8,010 nt of DNA from DATHWB01 sp046565785 (GCA_046565785.1 JBKHXZ010000277.1:1-8010), one strand, 5' to 3'; positions 1 to 7,468 are shown, counted from the stretch's first letter. Notes: a model not told the origin generated them from the letters alone. A program made the numbers and translations.

Positions 1-137
1 AGTCCCTCACCCGAACGTCCGCCGCCGCCGCCTTGGGAGCCTTCCTGCGCATCCATGGTGCACCGCCGGATCTCCCGTCTGATCCGCCGGAGGACACCGA
101 CGGCGTCCACCCGTGGTGGATGCCACCGATCGACTAG
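1..137 (+). CDS. C-terminal end of an unrecognised protein (5' truncated)
   Basis: The reading frame whose codons begin at position 3 is open from the window edge to a TAG at 135-137. It encodes about 44 residues, beginning SLTRTSAAAALGAFLRIHG and ending HPWWMPPID. Nearly every third codon position is G or C, as in the neighbouring genes, and the frame stops just before the convergent gene, which is why I accept it as a real gene tail. The alanine-rich stretch looks like a C-terminal helix followed by a proline- and acid-rich tail. I do not recognise the family, and too little is present to propose a function. Another plus-strand frame is also open here, but its product is arginine/proline-rich and it would run into the next gene. 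Confidence 0.55.
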   Translation, partial: SLTRTSAAAALGAFLRIHGAPPDLPSDPPEDTDGVHPWWMPPID

Positions 138-140
138 CGG

Positions 141-773
141 TCAACGTTCGACAGTGACGATGACATCGGTGTAGCCGAGTGTCTCGAGGAAGGTGGTGAT
201 GACCGCTTCTGCTTCTGCCGCCGCCCGATCCAACAGGCCCTCGTCGAAGGCGGCCTGCACCAGGATCTCCTCAGCAGCCAGGCGGGCAGCAGATTCGAGA
301 TTGGGGTTTCCGGACGTGAAGATCCCGGTGTCGCGGTCGTACACCGTGGTCTGTTCTTCGTCGACGTCGACATAGGAGATCTCCGGGGCGGGGAGGCGAA
401 CGGTCACGACCCCGGTCTCCCGGTCGGCCTGGAGGCGATCCGCAGTGAGCGTCGACAGATCCACTCCTGCACCGATCCGCGCCACCACGAACATCGACAC
501 ACTGTCCCCGGTCGCCCAGTTCAGCCAGCCGCGATCATCCGCCTTCTCGACGACGGTGTACTCCACCATCTCGAATGTCGTGAGTTGGGCGAGTTCGCGT
601 AATGCGGTGATCGTCACCGGACCGACGTCGGTGGTCTCTCCCTGACCGAATACTCGTTCCATCCAGCCGTCGAAGGTTCCCGCTCCACGACCCGCGGTGA
701 AAGCCACCACTCCGACACCTGCGAGAAGCACGACGACGGCAGCGGCGATGAGGGCTTTGGCGGAGCGGGGCAT
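141..773 (-). CDS. Membrane-anchored DUF4230 family protein
   Basis: A 210-residue protein. It begins with a short basic segment (MPRSAK) and one hydrophobic stretch at about residues 7-27, so I predict an N-terminal membrane anchor with the rest outside the membrane. The region from about 53 to 209 fits DUF4230 by its pattern: an ITALRELAQLTTFEMVEYTV-like opening, a beta-rich middle (VVTVRLPAPEISYVDVDEE), and a C-terminal alanine-rich helical part ending in GYTDVIVTVE. The biochemical role of DUF4230 proteins is not known to me. The ATG at 773 places the hydrophobic segment right at the N-terminus, which supports this start; there is no clear Shine-Dalgarno sequence. The gene is divergent from pgm and its TGA lies 3 bp from the stop of the convergent gene. 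Nothing in the sequence links it to glucose-phosphate metabolism. Confidence 0.85.
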   Translation of the reverse strand: MPRSAKALIAAAVVVLLAGVGVVAFTAGRGAGTFDGWMERVFGQGETTDVGPVTITALRELAQLTTFEMVEYTVVEKADDRGWLNWATGDSVSMFVVARIGAGVDLSTLTADRLQADRETGVVTVRLPAPEISYVDVDEEQTTVYDRDTGIFTSGNPNLESAARLAAEEILVQAAFDEGLLDRAAAEAEAVITTFLETLGYTDVIVTVER

Positions 774-827
774 ACGTCAATCCAACCACGACCGACGCCG
801 TATACCGCATCGGGGCACAATGCAGGG
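774..827. promoter_or_regulatory. Divergent intergenic region between the DUF4230 gene and pgm (candidate promoters)
   Basis: This 54-bp gap must carry the start signals for both flanking genes unless their promoters lie inside coding sequence. It contains a GTATAC palindrome at 800-805, which reads as TATACC (801-806) toward pgm and TATACG (799-804) toward the DUF4230 gene. Either could be a -10 box, but I see no good -35 box at 16-18 bp on either side. If the plus-strand reading is right, the pgm leader would be only about 15 nt. This is a weak, composition-based suggestion. Confidence 0.25.
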
Positions 828-2468
828 ATGACCCATCCCCGTGCCGGAACCCCAGCCACCGCCGAAGACCTCACCGACATCCCCCACCTCGTCACGCGGT
901 ATTACGCGGTCGACCCCGACCCGAGCGTCCCCGAACAGAGGGTGTCGTTCGGAACGTCGGGGCATCGCGGTTCCAGCCTGGACCGCTCGTTCAACGAGCT
1001 ACACGTGGCAGCGATGACCCAAGCCATCGTCGAATACCGGGCGAACCAGGGAATCGACGGGCCGGTCTACCTGGGCCGGGACACCCACGCCCTGTCCGAG
1101 CCTGCGTGGACCACCGCGCTCGAAGTCCTGGCAGGGAACGGGGTCTGGGTGCGGATCGAAGCAGACTCCGCCCATACGCCGACGCCGGCGATATCCCACG
1201 CCATCCTCGACTACAACCGCCCCGGCGAAGGCCGGCGAGCGGACGGAATCGTCGTGACGCCGTCGCACAACCCTCCCACCGACGGCGGCTTCAAGTACAA
1301 CCCGCCCCACGGTGGACCGGCTGACACCGACGCCACCGCCTGGATCGCCCGGCGAGCCAACGACATCGTCGAAGCCGGCGGACGTGAGGTGCGTCGGATC
1401 CGCCTGACACGGGCATTGGAGGCGGACACGGTCGAACGCCACGACATGCTCGGCGCCTACGTCGCCGACCTGCCCGACGTCGTGGACCTCGACGCCATTC
1501 GTTCGGCCGGGGTCCGTATCGGAGCCGACCCGATGGGTGGTGCGGCGGTCGACTATTGGCAACGCATCGCCGACGTCCACCGGCTGGACCTCGCGGTGGT
1601 CAACCCGGAGGTCGACCCGACTTGGAGGTTCATGACTTTGGACTGGGACGGCAAGATCCGGATGGACTGTTCCTCGCCGTATGCGATGGCGTCGCTCATC
1701 GACGTACGCCACCGGTTCGACATCGCCACCGGAAACGATGCCGACGCCGACCGGCATGGAATCGTCACCCCGGACGCCGGGCTGATGAACCCGAATCATT
1801 TCCTGGCAACCGCCATCGAATACCTGTTCACCCATCGGAGCGACTGGCCGGAGTCGACCGGTGTGGGAAAGACACTGGTGTCGTCGTCGATGATCGACCG
1901 GGTAGTGGAGAGCCTGGGACGCCGCCTGGTCGAAGTACCGGTCGGGTTCAAGTGGTTCGTCCAGGGGCTGTTGGACGGTTCGGTCGGGTTCGGGGGCGAG
2001 GAGTCGGCAGGGGCCTCATTCCTCCGCGGTGACGGGTCGGTGTGGACGACCGACAAAGACGGGATACTCCTGTGCCTGCTGGCCTCGGAGATCCTCGCTG
2101 TCACCGGCGAGACGCCGAGCATGCGGTATCGCGATCTCATCGAACGGCACGGTGAGCCGGTGTATGCCCGGATCGACGCTCCCGCCACCAAGGACCAAAA
2201 GGCGCGCCTGGCCAAGCTGTCGGCTGACCAGATCACGAGAACGGAGTTGGCCGGAGACCCGATCACCGCGGTGATTGTCGCCGCACCCGGAAACGGTGCA
2301 CCAATCGGTGGCCTCAAGGTGGAAACCTCCCACGCCTGGTTCGCAGCTCGGCCCTCCGGGACCGAGGACGTGTACAAGATCTACGCCGAGAGTTTCCGGG
2401 GAACCGAGCACCTCGCCGAGATCCAACGAGCCGCCCAGGAGTTGGTCACGAACGTTCTGGCTTCGTGA
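828..2468 (+). CDS. pgm: Phosphoglucomutase (alpha-D-glucose-phosphate specific)
   Basis: A cytoplasmic enzyme interconverting alpha-D-glucose-1-phosphate and glucose-6-phosphate, linking glycolysis to glycogen, trehalose and nucleotide-sugar synthesis. The 546 residues match the usual length of the E. coli-type Pgm. All four family signatures are visible in order: the N-terminal FGTSGHRG (41-48); the catalytic phosphoserine loop TPSHNPP with Ser146; the Mg-binding loop GNDADADRH with Asp304, Asp306 and Asp308; the sugar-recognition loop GFGGEESAGASF (387-398); and the C-terminal phosphate-binding loop RPSGTEDVYKIY (508-519). These positions agree with my recollection of E. coli Pgm numbering. 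The ATG at 828 keeps the expected N-terminus. An out-of-frame ATG at 820 is not used, and the Shine-Dalgarno sequence is poor, so a short-leader or leaderless message is possible. The gene stands alone, with its stop 31 bp from the convergent kinase gene. It appears fully functional. Confidence 0.97.
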   Translation: MTHPRAGTPATAEDLTDIPHLVTRYYAVDPDPSVPEQRVSFGTSGHRGSSLDRSFNELHVAAMTQAIVEYRANQGIDGPVYLGRDTHALSEPAWTTALEVLAGNGVWVRIEADSAHTPTPAISHAILDYNRPGEGRRADGIVVTPSHNPPTDGGFKYNPPHGGPADTDATAWIARRANDIVEAGGREVRRIRLTRALEADTVERHDMLGAYVADLPDVVDLDAIRSAGVRIGADPMGGAAVDYWQRIADVHRLDLAVVNPEVDPTWRFMTLDWDGKIRMDCSSPYAMASLIDVRHRFDIATGNDADADRHGIVTPDAGLMNPNHFLATAIEYLFTHRSDWPESTGVGKTLVSSSMIDRVVESLGRRLVEVPVGFKWFVQGLLDGSVGFGGEESAGASFLRGDGSVWTTDKDGILLCLLASEILAVTGETPSMRYRDLIERHGEPVYARIDAPATKDQKARLAKLSADQITRTELAGDPITAVIVAAPGNGAPIGGLKVETSHAWFAARPSGTEDVYKIYAESFRGTEHLAEIQRAAQELVTNVLAS

Positions 2469-2499
2469 ATCCCGCGCGGCAGGTCCACGGCATCGGCCC
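2469..2499. other. Convergent gap between pgm and the kinase gene, no clear terminator
   Basis: The two stop codons face each other across 31 bp. The stretch holds a CCGCGCGG palindrome at 2472-2479, but with no loop and no T-run it is not a credible intrinsic terminator. Termination here may be factor-dependent or the transcripts may overlap. This is a negative observation by eye, without folding. Confidence 0.4.
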
Positions 2500-4938
2500 T
2501 CAGTCTGGAGCGGGGGCAGTCTGAGGAAGCGTAAGTCGGAACACGTTGCGTCCGTCTCGGCGAACGAAGGTCACGTCTCCGCCCTGGAGCCGAGCGAGTG
2601 TCCGTGACACGGTGAGTCCGAGTCCGATGGATCCTGGCAGCGACGCCGATGCATCCGCACGCGCATAAGGGGCGAAGATCTGCTCACGCTGGTCCGAGCT
2701 GAGTTCCGGGCCGTCGTCACTCACCTCCACGATCGCCCAGCCGTCCTCGGCCCCAACGGACACCCGCGGTTCCGGCCCGCCGTATCGCACCGCGTTGGTC
2801 GCCAGGTTACGGACGACCTGTCGAACACGGGAAGGATCGGCGTACGCCTGTACCTCGGACACCGACCATTCGAAGGGTATGTCGACGTCCGGCATGGCGT
2901 CGAGGCATTCGGCCACGCATGCACCCAGATCGACGGTCGCCGGGCGCACCTGCACTTCTCCGATGTCGGCCCTCGCCCACACCAGCAGGTCTTCGATGAG
3001 ATGCGCCAGCTCGCCACTGTGGAAGGCGATGAGGCTCTGGAACTCCTTGCGTTCGGCTTCGGTGTAGATCCCCGAGTCGTCCTGGAGTTCTTGAGCGAAG
3101 CCCACCACGGCAGTCAATGGTGTTCGCAGTTCGTGGGCCACCGACGCCAAGAATCGATCCTTGGAAGCGATCTCCTCCTGTAGGCGTCGTTTGGTCAGCT
3201 GGAGATCGGTGCTGTCGTGCAGCGTCAGCATCAGATGGGCGTAGTCAGGCTCGCCGTCCACCTCAGGGACCTGCCATTTGAGGTCGAGATAGACCGAAGC
3301 ACCATCGGCGGTGGAGGTGAGGACTTCGTATTCGAGACTCGTCCGGCGGGCAGCGATCGCCTCCAACGTCTGGATGAATCCATCCCTGGCCGGCTCGGTG
3401 TAGTGGCGAACGAGTGGACCCGGACCGACCGCCGAGCCGAGCCGGTTCTCTTGCAGTTCCCGTGCCGCCGGATTGAGGTCGGTGATCAGGACCCGCGACA
3501 GCAGACTGCGCAGCCGACGCTCGTCCTCGGTGTACCACTGTCGAACGTCGATGCCCCGTGCCTGGAGGGCCTTGACCTCTTCATACGCCGCCGAATGATC
3601 TTCGCGCTGGATGGCGATCGGAGCATGTTCGAACAGCCGCCTGAATCGCTCTTCGCTCGCCGTCAGCGCCGCATTCGCCATCAGACGATCGGTGATGTCC
3701 TCCACGATTCCGACGAACAACCGCTCGGTACCCGGAATGGTGCTGACTCGGACACGGCCCCAGCGCGGGGGAAGGGTGCCGGCGACCCGCACGTCGAGGT
3801 TGGCGACCGTGCCTCGCCGGTAGACCCGGATCATCTCCCGGGCGTAGTGGCGGCGATGCTCCGGCGCCACGAACTCGCTGAGTTCGACCCCTTCCAACGA
3901 CTCGTTCGGGCGGCCGACGATCCGCCCAAAGGCGGGATTGGCCCGCAGGACGCGTCCTGACACGTCGCCGATCACGATCCCGACCACCGCCCCGTCGACG
4001 GTGGCCTGAAAGGTGGCTTCGGACCGAGCGAGATCGTCGACCGCCCGTCGCCGCTGTTCATCGAGGAGTTCGGGCCGCCGGACGGCGTTGTGCGCGAGGA
4101 TCGCCGCCAAGAGCGCGACGAGCGTCCCGGCGCTCCAAATCAACCAGGAGTTCGCCGAAGCCGTCGGCCATCCCGTTGCCGGCCGCATGGCGAGAGTCCA
4201 TCGGGTGTCGGTCGCCCCGACCGGAATGCTTCGCATCAGGGGATCGTCGCTGAACGCCGCCGGGTCACCGGCGATCACCCGGTTCTCTCCCGGCAGCCTG
4301 ATTCCGGTGACGAACGAGTTCGGAATCGAGTCGAAACCGGTGGCGGCGGTCACCGCGTTCCAGTCGAGGATGACCGCCGCGAACCCCCAGAACGTTCCGT
4401 CGGGTCGGTACACGGGATGTCGCACCGCGAGCGCCTGGCCACCTTGCACCAACTCGAACGGCCCCTGCATCACACTGTTACCCGACTCGATGGCAGGCAG
4501 CAGGTTTCGGCTGCGCTCGTCGTCGTCGAACAGGTCGAGTCCGACCGCGGCCTCGTTCCCTTCCAGCGGGTACACGTAATCGAGGATTCCGTCCGGCGCG
4601 AGCTGAACGGAACGGATGGCGTTGCCTTCCCGGAGCAGCGCATCTGCGAACACGGGGAACGCCTGGTCCAGTTCCAGTCCACCAAATCCGGTGAGTTCGA
4701 CGAACACCGCCATCGTGTCGGCCGCTGCGGTCTCCCGAGCGATCATGTCGCTCATCGTTCGCGCCAGGTTGTCCAGACGAGCCGAGGTATCCGCCCGGAC
4801 GTTGCTCTGATACGCCGAGCGAGCAAAGCCGTCGATGGTGGCGATGAGCGCCATCACCCCGACGAAGACGGCGAGTGCAGCGATACGCGGTTTCGTGACC
4901 AGACGATCCACAGTGTGTTCATCGGTCACCGGCGGCAT
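2500..4938 (-). CDS. Sensor histidine kinase, CHASE-PAS-PAS-HisKA-HATPase
   Basis: A membrane-bound sensor kinase of 812 residues from the ATG at 4938. Layout: membrane helix 17-38; extracytoplasmic CHASE-type sensor about 43-205, with APDGILDYVYPLEGNE (114-129) and VGLDLF (132-137); second membrane helix about 264-286; PAS about 305-418, ending VGIVEDITDR; a second, longer PAS about 426-582; then the H-box SVAHELRTPL with phospho-acceptor His602, N-box NLATN (711-715), G1 box DDGPE (741-745), F-box IFAPY (754-758) and G2 box GLGL (772-775). The second Gly usual in G1 is Glu745. I prefer ATG 4938 because only 16 residues precede the first helix. The frame also stays open to an ATG at 5124 inside copB, and a TTG at 5019 overlaps the copB stop in a coupling-like way (839 residues). 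Neither 4938 nor 5019 has a strong Shine-Dalgarno. No response regulator is adjacent, and the ligand is unknown. Confidence 0.93.
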   Translation of the reverse strand: MPPVTDEHTVDRLVTKPRIAALAVFVGVMALIATIDGFARSAYQSNVRADTSARLDNLARTMSDMIARETAAADTMAVFVELTGFGGLELDQAFPVFADALLREGNAIRSVQLAPDGILDYVYPLEGNEAAVGLDLFDDDERSRNLLPAIESGNSVMQGPFELVQGGQALAVRHPVYRPDGTFWGFAAVILDWNAVTAATGFDSIPNSFVTGIRLPGENRVIAGDPAAFSDDPLMRSIPVGATDTRWTLAMRPATGWPTASANSWLIWSAGTLVALLAAILAHNAVRRPELLDEQRRRAVDDLARSEATFQATVDGAVVGIVIGDVSGRVLRANPAFGRIVGRPNESLEGVELSEFVAPEHRRHYAREMIRVYRRGTVANLDVRVAGTLPPRWGRVRVSTIPGTERLFVGIVEDITDRLMANAALTASEERFRRLFEHAPIAIQREDHSAAYEEVKALQARGIDVRQWYTEDERRLRSLLSRVLITDLNPAARELQENRLGSAVGPGPLVRHYTEPARDGFIQTLEAIAARRTSLEYEVLTSTADGASVYLDLKWQVPEVDGEPDYAHLMLTLHDSTDLQLTKRRLQEEIASKDRFLASVAHELRTPLTAVVGFAQELQDDSGIYTEAERKEFQSLIAFHSGELAHLIEDLLVWARADIGEVQVRPATVDLGACVAECLDAMPDVDIPFEWSVSEVQAYADPSRVRQVVRNLATNAVRYGGPEPRVSVGAEDGWAIVEVSDDGPELSSDQREQIFAPYARADASASLPGSIGLGLTVSRTLARLQGGDVTFVRRDGRNVFRLTLPQTAPAPD

Positions 4939-5015
4939 GGTATTGAACCGTTGTTCGGCGCGGGCAAGAACCTGCAGAAACGATCCACTTTTCGGATGCG
5001 GCGCCAGGTCAGGCG
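4939..5015 (-). other. Gap between copB and the kinase gene
   Basis: These 77 bp separate the copB stop from the chosen kinase start. On the minus strand, a TTGACG at 5014-5019 overlaps the copB stop and could be a -35 box, but the sequence 17-19 bp downstream (around TCCGAAAA) is a poor -10. The only inverted repeat noticed is a four-base ATCC/GGAT stem, too weak for a terminator. Readthrough from the copper operon into the kinase gene is therefore plausible but unproven. Confidence 0.35.
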
Positions 5016-7154
5016 TCAATCCAACTGAACTCGCCGAAGGAGTTGGGCGTTCAGGGCGACGATCACCGTTGACGCACTCATCAGGACTGCAGCTGCCGCC
5101 GGTGGAAGCACGAACCCTGCCCAAGCGAGAGCGCCGGCGGCGAGAGGGATCGCCACGACGTTGTAGCCAGCCGCCCAGCCCAGGTTTTGGAGCATCTTCC
5201 GGTATCCGACGGCGCTCAGCTTCCGCACGCGCACGACCGCACGCGGGTCGTCCGAGCCAAGGACGATGCCTGCGGACTCGACCGCCACATCGGTTCCTGC
5301 TCCGATCGCGATTCCGACATCTGCCTGTGCCAGGGCAGGAGCATCGTTGACCCCGTCGCCGACCATGGCGACGCTCGCCCCCGACTGCTGGAGCTCAGCC
5401 ACTTTTCGATGCTTCTCGTCGGGCAGCACCTCTGCCATGACCTCGTCGATCCCGAGCTCTCCGGCGACAGCCTCCGCCACTTGCCGGGCGTCACCGGTGA
5501 TCATGGCGACCCGCACACCGGCTTCCTTCAAACGTGAGACCGCCGCGGCCGACTCCGGCCGGATTTCGTCCTCGACGGCCAATGCACCAACTGCTGTTCC
5601 GTCGACGACCACATAGAGAACCGATGCGCCACGTTCTTCCCACGGGGCGCTCACCTCGTCGAGGTGGGTGACATCGATCTCCCGCTCGCGGATCAATGCA
5701 GGGCCTCCGACGGCGACCCTCCGACCGTCGACGGTGGCTTCGACGCCGCGTCCACTCATCGATCGGAAGTCCGTCGCCGATGGAACCGAGACCCGATTCG
5801 CTGCTTCTCTGACGATCGCCCGGGCCACCGGATGCTCGCTCTCCTGTTCGGCAGCGGCTGCCATCCGGAGCATCTCGTCGTCGTCGTCCGAGGAGGCATG
5901 CATCGCGGTGACACGATGCTCACCGCGGGTGAGTGTGCCCGTCTTGTCGAAGAGGACGACGTCGATCGTGCGCATGCGCTCCAGTGCCAGACGATCTTTG
6001 ACCAGGATTCCGTTCCGCGCCGCCTTCGATGTCGAGATCGAGACGACGAGCGGAATCGCCAGGCCCAGTGCATGAGGACAGGCGATCACCAAGACTGCGA
6101 CCGTTCGGACGATCGCCTCGTCGGGAGAGCCGACGGCGAGCCAGGCAACGACCGTCACGATCGCCGCAACCACGGCCACGTAGAAGAGCAGGGCTGCGGC
6201 GCGATCAGCCAGGACCTGTGCTCGCGATTTCGAGCTCTCCGCCTGTGCGACCAACCGCTGGATCCCAGCCAGGGCCGTGTCATCGCCGACCGCATCCACT
6301 TCCACACGGATAGAAGAGTCGGTAGCGACGGTTCCCGCCACGACGCGGTCCCCTCTGCCCCGGGATACCGGCCGGGACTCGCCGGTCACCATCGACTCGT
6401 CGACCTCGGCGGTTCCCTCCACGATCACACCGTCGGCCGGCACTCGTCCACCGGGGCGTACCAGAACGACGTCCCCGACGGTCAGGTCCGCGACCCGAAC
6501 GGTCCGAGTCTCTCCGTTTTCCATGACCTCCGCTTCGTCGGGAAGGAGTTCGGCGAGGGCGTCGAGAGCGCTTCGGGCCTGCCCGATGGCACGCATCTCC
6601 ATCCAGTGTCCGAGCAACATGATCGTCACGAGCGCCGCCAGCTCCCACCAGAATTCGAGATCGAAGAACCCAAGCGAGGTCGCTGCCGATGCGACATACG
6701 CCACGCTGATAGCCATTCCGATCAAGAGCATCATGCCGGGAGCACGGTCCCGAGCCTCGGCGACGGCTCCTCGCAGGAACGGGCTTCCGCCGTAGACGAA
6801 GATGACGGTGCCCAGGACCGGGGCGATCAGGTGGGATCCGGCGAACTCGGGCGCGGTGTAGCCGAACCACTCCTGCACCATCTCGCTGAAGTAGACCACC
6901 GGCAGGGTGAGTACGAGGGACAGCCAGAACCGATCCCGAAACATGGCCGGGTCGTGCCCGGCGTGGCTGTCGTGGCCGGCATGGCTCGTTTCGGCGTCGT
7001 GGCCGGCCTGATGTTCGTGGCCCGCATGGTCTTGGTGGCCGGCGTCGGTGTCATGCTCCCGGTGGGCTACCGGCGCGGCAGCATGACTTGGCGCCTCCTC
7101 CGGTGCGGGATCGTGAGACTGATGATGGCGATGGTGGTCGTGTCCGTTTTCCAT
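5016..7154 (-). CDS. copB: Copper-exporting P-type ATPase, CopB / P1B-3 type
   Basis: An inner-membrane ATPase expected to pump copper (possibly silver) out of the cytoplasm. From the ATG at 7154 it has 712 residues. Visible parts: a histidine-rich tail with 18 His in the first 67 residues and no CxxC heavy-metal domain; TGES in the actuator domain (257-260); the metal-site CPH in the sixth transmembrane helix (359-361); DKTGTLT with phosphorylated Asp403; the SEHP nucleotide-binding motif (439-442); GDGVNDAP (599-606). NLGWAAGYNVVAIP (657-670) and MSASTVIVALN (692-702) fit the helix 7 and 8 signatures of subgroup P1B-3. Together with CPH rather than CPC, they separate it from CopA. A TTG at 7169 would add five residues, but GAAGGA at 7162-7167 sits 7 nt before the ATG and decides the start. 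It lies 11 bp after csoR in the same operon, which supports copper as substrate. The kinase gene follows. Confidence 0.96.
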   Translation of the reverse strand: MENGHDHHRHHQSHDPAPEEAPSHAAAPVAHREHDTDAGHQDHAGHEHQAGHDAETSHAGHDSHAGHDPAMFRDRFWLSLVLTLPVVYFSEMVQEWFGYTAPEFAGSHLIAPVLGTVIFVYGGSPFLRGAVAEARDRAPGMMLLIGMAISVAYVASAATSLGFFDLEFWWELAALVTIMLLGHWMEMRAIGQARSALDALAELLPDEAEVMENGETRTVRVADLTVGDVVLVRPGGRVPADGVIVEGTAEVDESMVTGESRPVSRGRGDRVVAGTVATDSSIRVEVDAVGDDTALAGIQRLVAQAESSKSRAQVLADRAAALLFYVAVVAAIVTVVAWLAVGSPDEAIVRTVAVLVIACPHALGLAIPLVVSISTSKAARNGILVKDRLALERMRTIDVVLFDKTGTLTRGEHRVTAMHASSDDDDEMLRMAAAAEQESEHPVARAIVREAANRVSVPSATDFRSMSGRGVEATVDGRRVAVGGPALIREREIDVTHLDEVSAPWEERGASVLYVVVDGTAVGALAVEDEIRPESAAAVSRLKEAGVRVAMITGDARQVAEAVAGELGIDEVMAEVLPDEKHRKVAELQQSGASVAMVGDGVNDAPALAQADVGIAIGAGTDVAVESAGIVLGSDDPRAVVRVRKLSAVGYRKMLQNLGWAAGYNVVAIPLAAGALAWAGFVLPPAAAAVLMSASTVIVALNAQLLRRVQLD
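6951..7037 (-). repeat. Degenerate tandem repeat coding for the His-rich tail of CopB
   Basis: Within the 5' end of copB, the core gtggccggc (plus strand) or a one-base variant recurs at irregular spacings, for example around 6974, 7001, 7017 and 7034. It encodes imperfect HAGHD/HQAGHD/HAGHEH units at residues 40-68 of CopB. The repeat is in frame with the protein, so copy-number changes could lengthen or shorten the tail without breaking the gene. A role of the histidines in metal binding is inferred from composition. Confidence 0.6.
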
Positions 7155-7161
7155 GGGTTGG

Positions 7162-7167
7162 TCCTTC
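7162..7167 (-). promoter_or_regulatory. Ribosome binding site of copB
   Basis: The minus strand reads GAAGGA, followed by seven bases (CCAACCC) and the ATG at 7154. The site overlaps the TGA stop of csoR (TGAAGGA), a layout typical of translational coupling between the repressor and the exporter. It decides for the ATG over the in-frame TTG at 7169, which overlaps the Shine-Dalgarno itself. Confidence 0.75.
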
Positions 7168-7444
7168 AAGACTTGATGAGTCGTTCGATAGCTCGTGTGG
7201 CTTCTTCCACCAGACGAGCGGCTTCGGATGGGTCGTTGCCGGCGGTGCTCACACAGTGCCGGATGTGCTCGTCTAACAATCCGACCGCCACCGAGCGCAG
7301 CGCGGCGGTGGTAGCTGCGATCTGGGTGAGTACATCGATGCAGTAGGTGTCCGACTCGACCTGCCGCTGCAGGCCGCGCACCTGACCCTCGATCCGGCTC
7401 AGCCGCCGCAGGTAGTCGTCCTTGTTCATGAAATAACCGGCCAT
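7166..7444 (-). CDS. csoR: Copper-sensing transcriptional repressor CsoR
   Basis: A 92-residue all-helical DNA-binding protein of the CsoR/RcnR (DUF156) family. It opens with the family-typical YLRRLSRIEGQVRGLQR (11-27). The copper(I) ligand set is complete and correctly spaced: Cys35 in SDTYCIDVLTQ, and His60 and Cys64 in DEHIRHCV. This is the Cys-His-Cys pattern of M. tuberculosis CsoR (36/61/65), shifted by one. Tyr34 and Glu80 may match the second-shell residues of that protein. The ligand set argues for copper(I) rather than nickel/cobalt (RcnR) or formaldehyde (FrmR). The start is ATG 7444, with AGGGAGG at 7452-7458 seven bases upstream. An in-frame TTG at 7471 would place translation initiation inside the operator and upstream of the predicted transcript start. 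csoR is first in the operon with copB and probably represses itself through the inverted repeat at 7469-7489. Confidence 0.96.
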   Translation of the reverse strand: MAGYFMNKDDYLRRLSRIEGQVRGLQRQVESDTYCIDVLTQIAATTAALRSVAVGLLDEHIRHCVSTAGNDPSEAARLVEEATRAIERLIKS

Positions 7445-7451
7445 CTCGACA

Positions 7452-7458
7452 CCTCCCT
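7452..7458 (-). promoter_or_regulatory. Ribosome binding site of csoR
   Basis: The minus strand reads AGGGAGG, then seven bases (TGTCGAG), then the ATG at 7444. It is the strongest Shine-Dalgarno seen in the window and fixes the csoR start, excluding the upstream TTG at 7471. Confidence 0.8.
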
Positions 7459-7468
7459 GGCCTCTCAG

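Noticed and set aside
999..1835. 278-codon minus-strand frame opposite pgm
   Set aside because: It is a shadow of the pgm coding sequence: Val/Gly/Asp/Arg-rich product, no domain, and no start signals.
3217..3960. 247-codon plus-strand frame opposite the kinase gene, with a 312-codon one at 4090-5028
   Set aside because: Both are antisense to clear PAS and CHASE coding sequence and have no recognisable motifs.
4939..5124. 62-residue N-terminal extension of the kinase to an ATG at 5124
   Set aside because: It would overlap 109 bp of copB in another frame, the extra residues look like noise, and they would put about 78 residues before the first membrane helix.
6951..7037. Possible CRISPR or regulatory repeat array
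   Set aside because: The repeats are short, degenerate, without unique spacers, and in frame with the His-rich CopB tail, so protein coding explains them.
5664..7346. 560-codon open frame on the plus strand, antisense to copB and csoR
   Set aside because: It lies wholly opposite two well-supported genes, its product is low-complexity (rich in Arg, Asp, Gly and His) with no recognisable domain, and long antisense frames are expected in GC-rich coding DNA.
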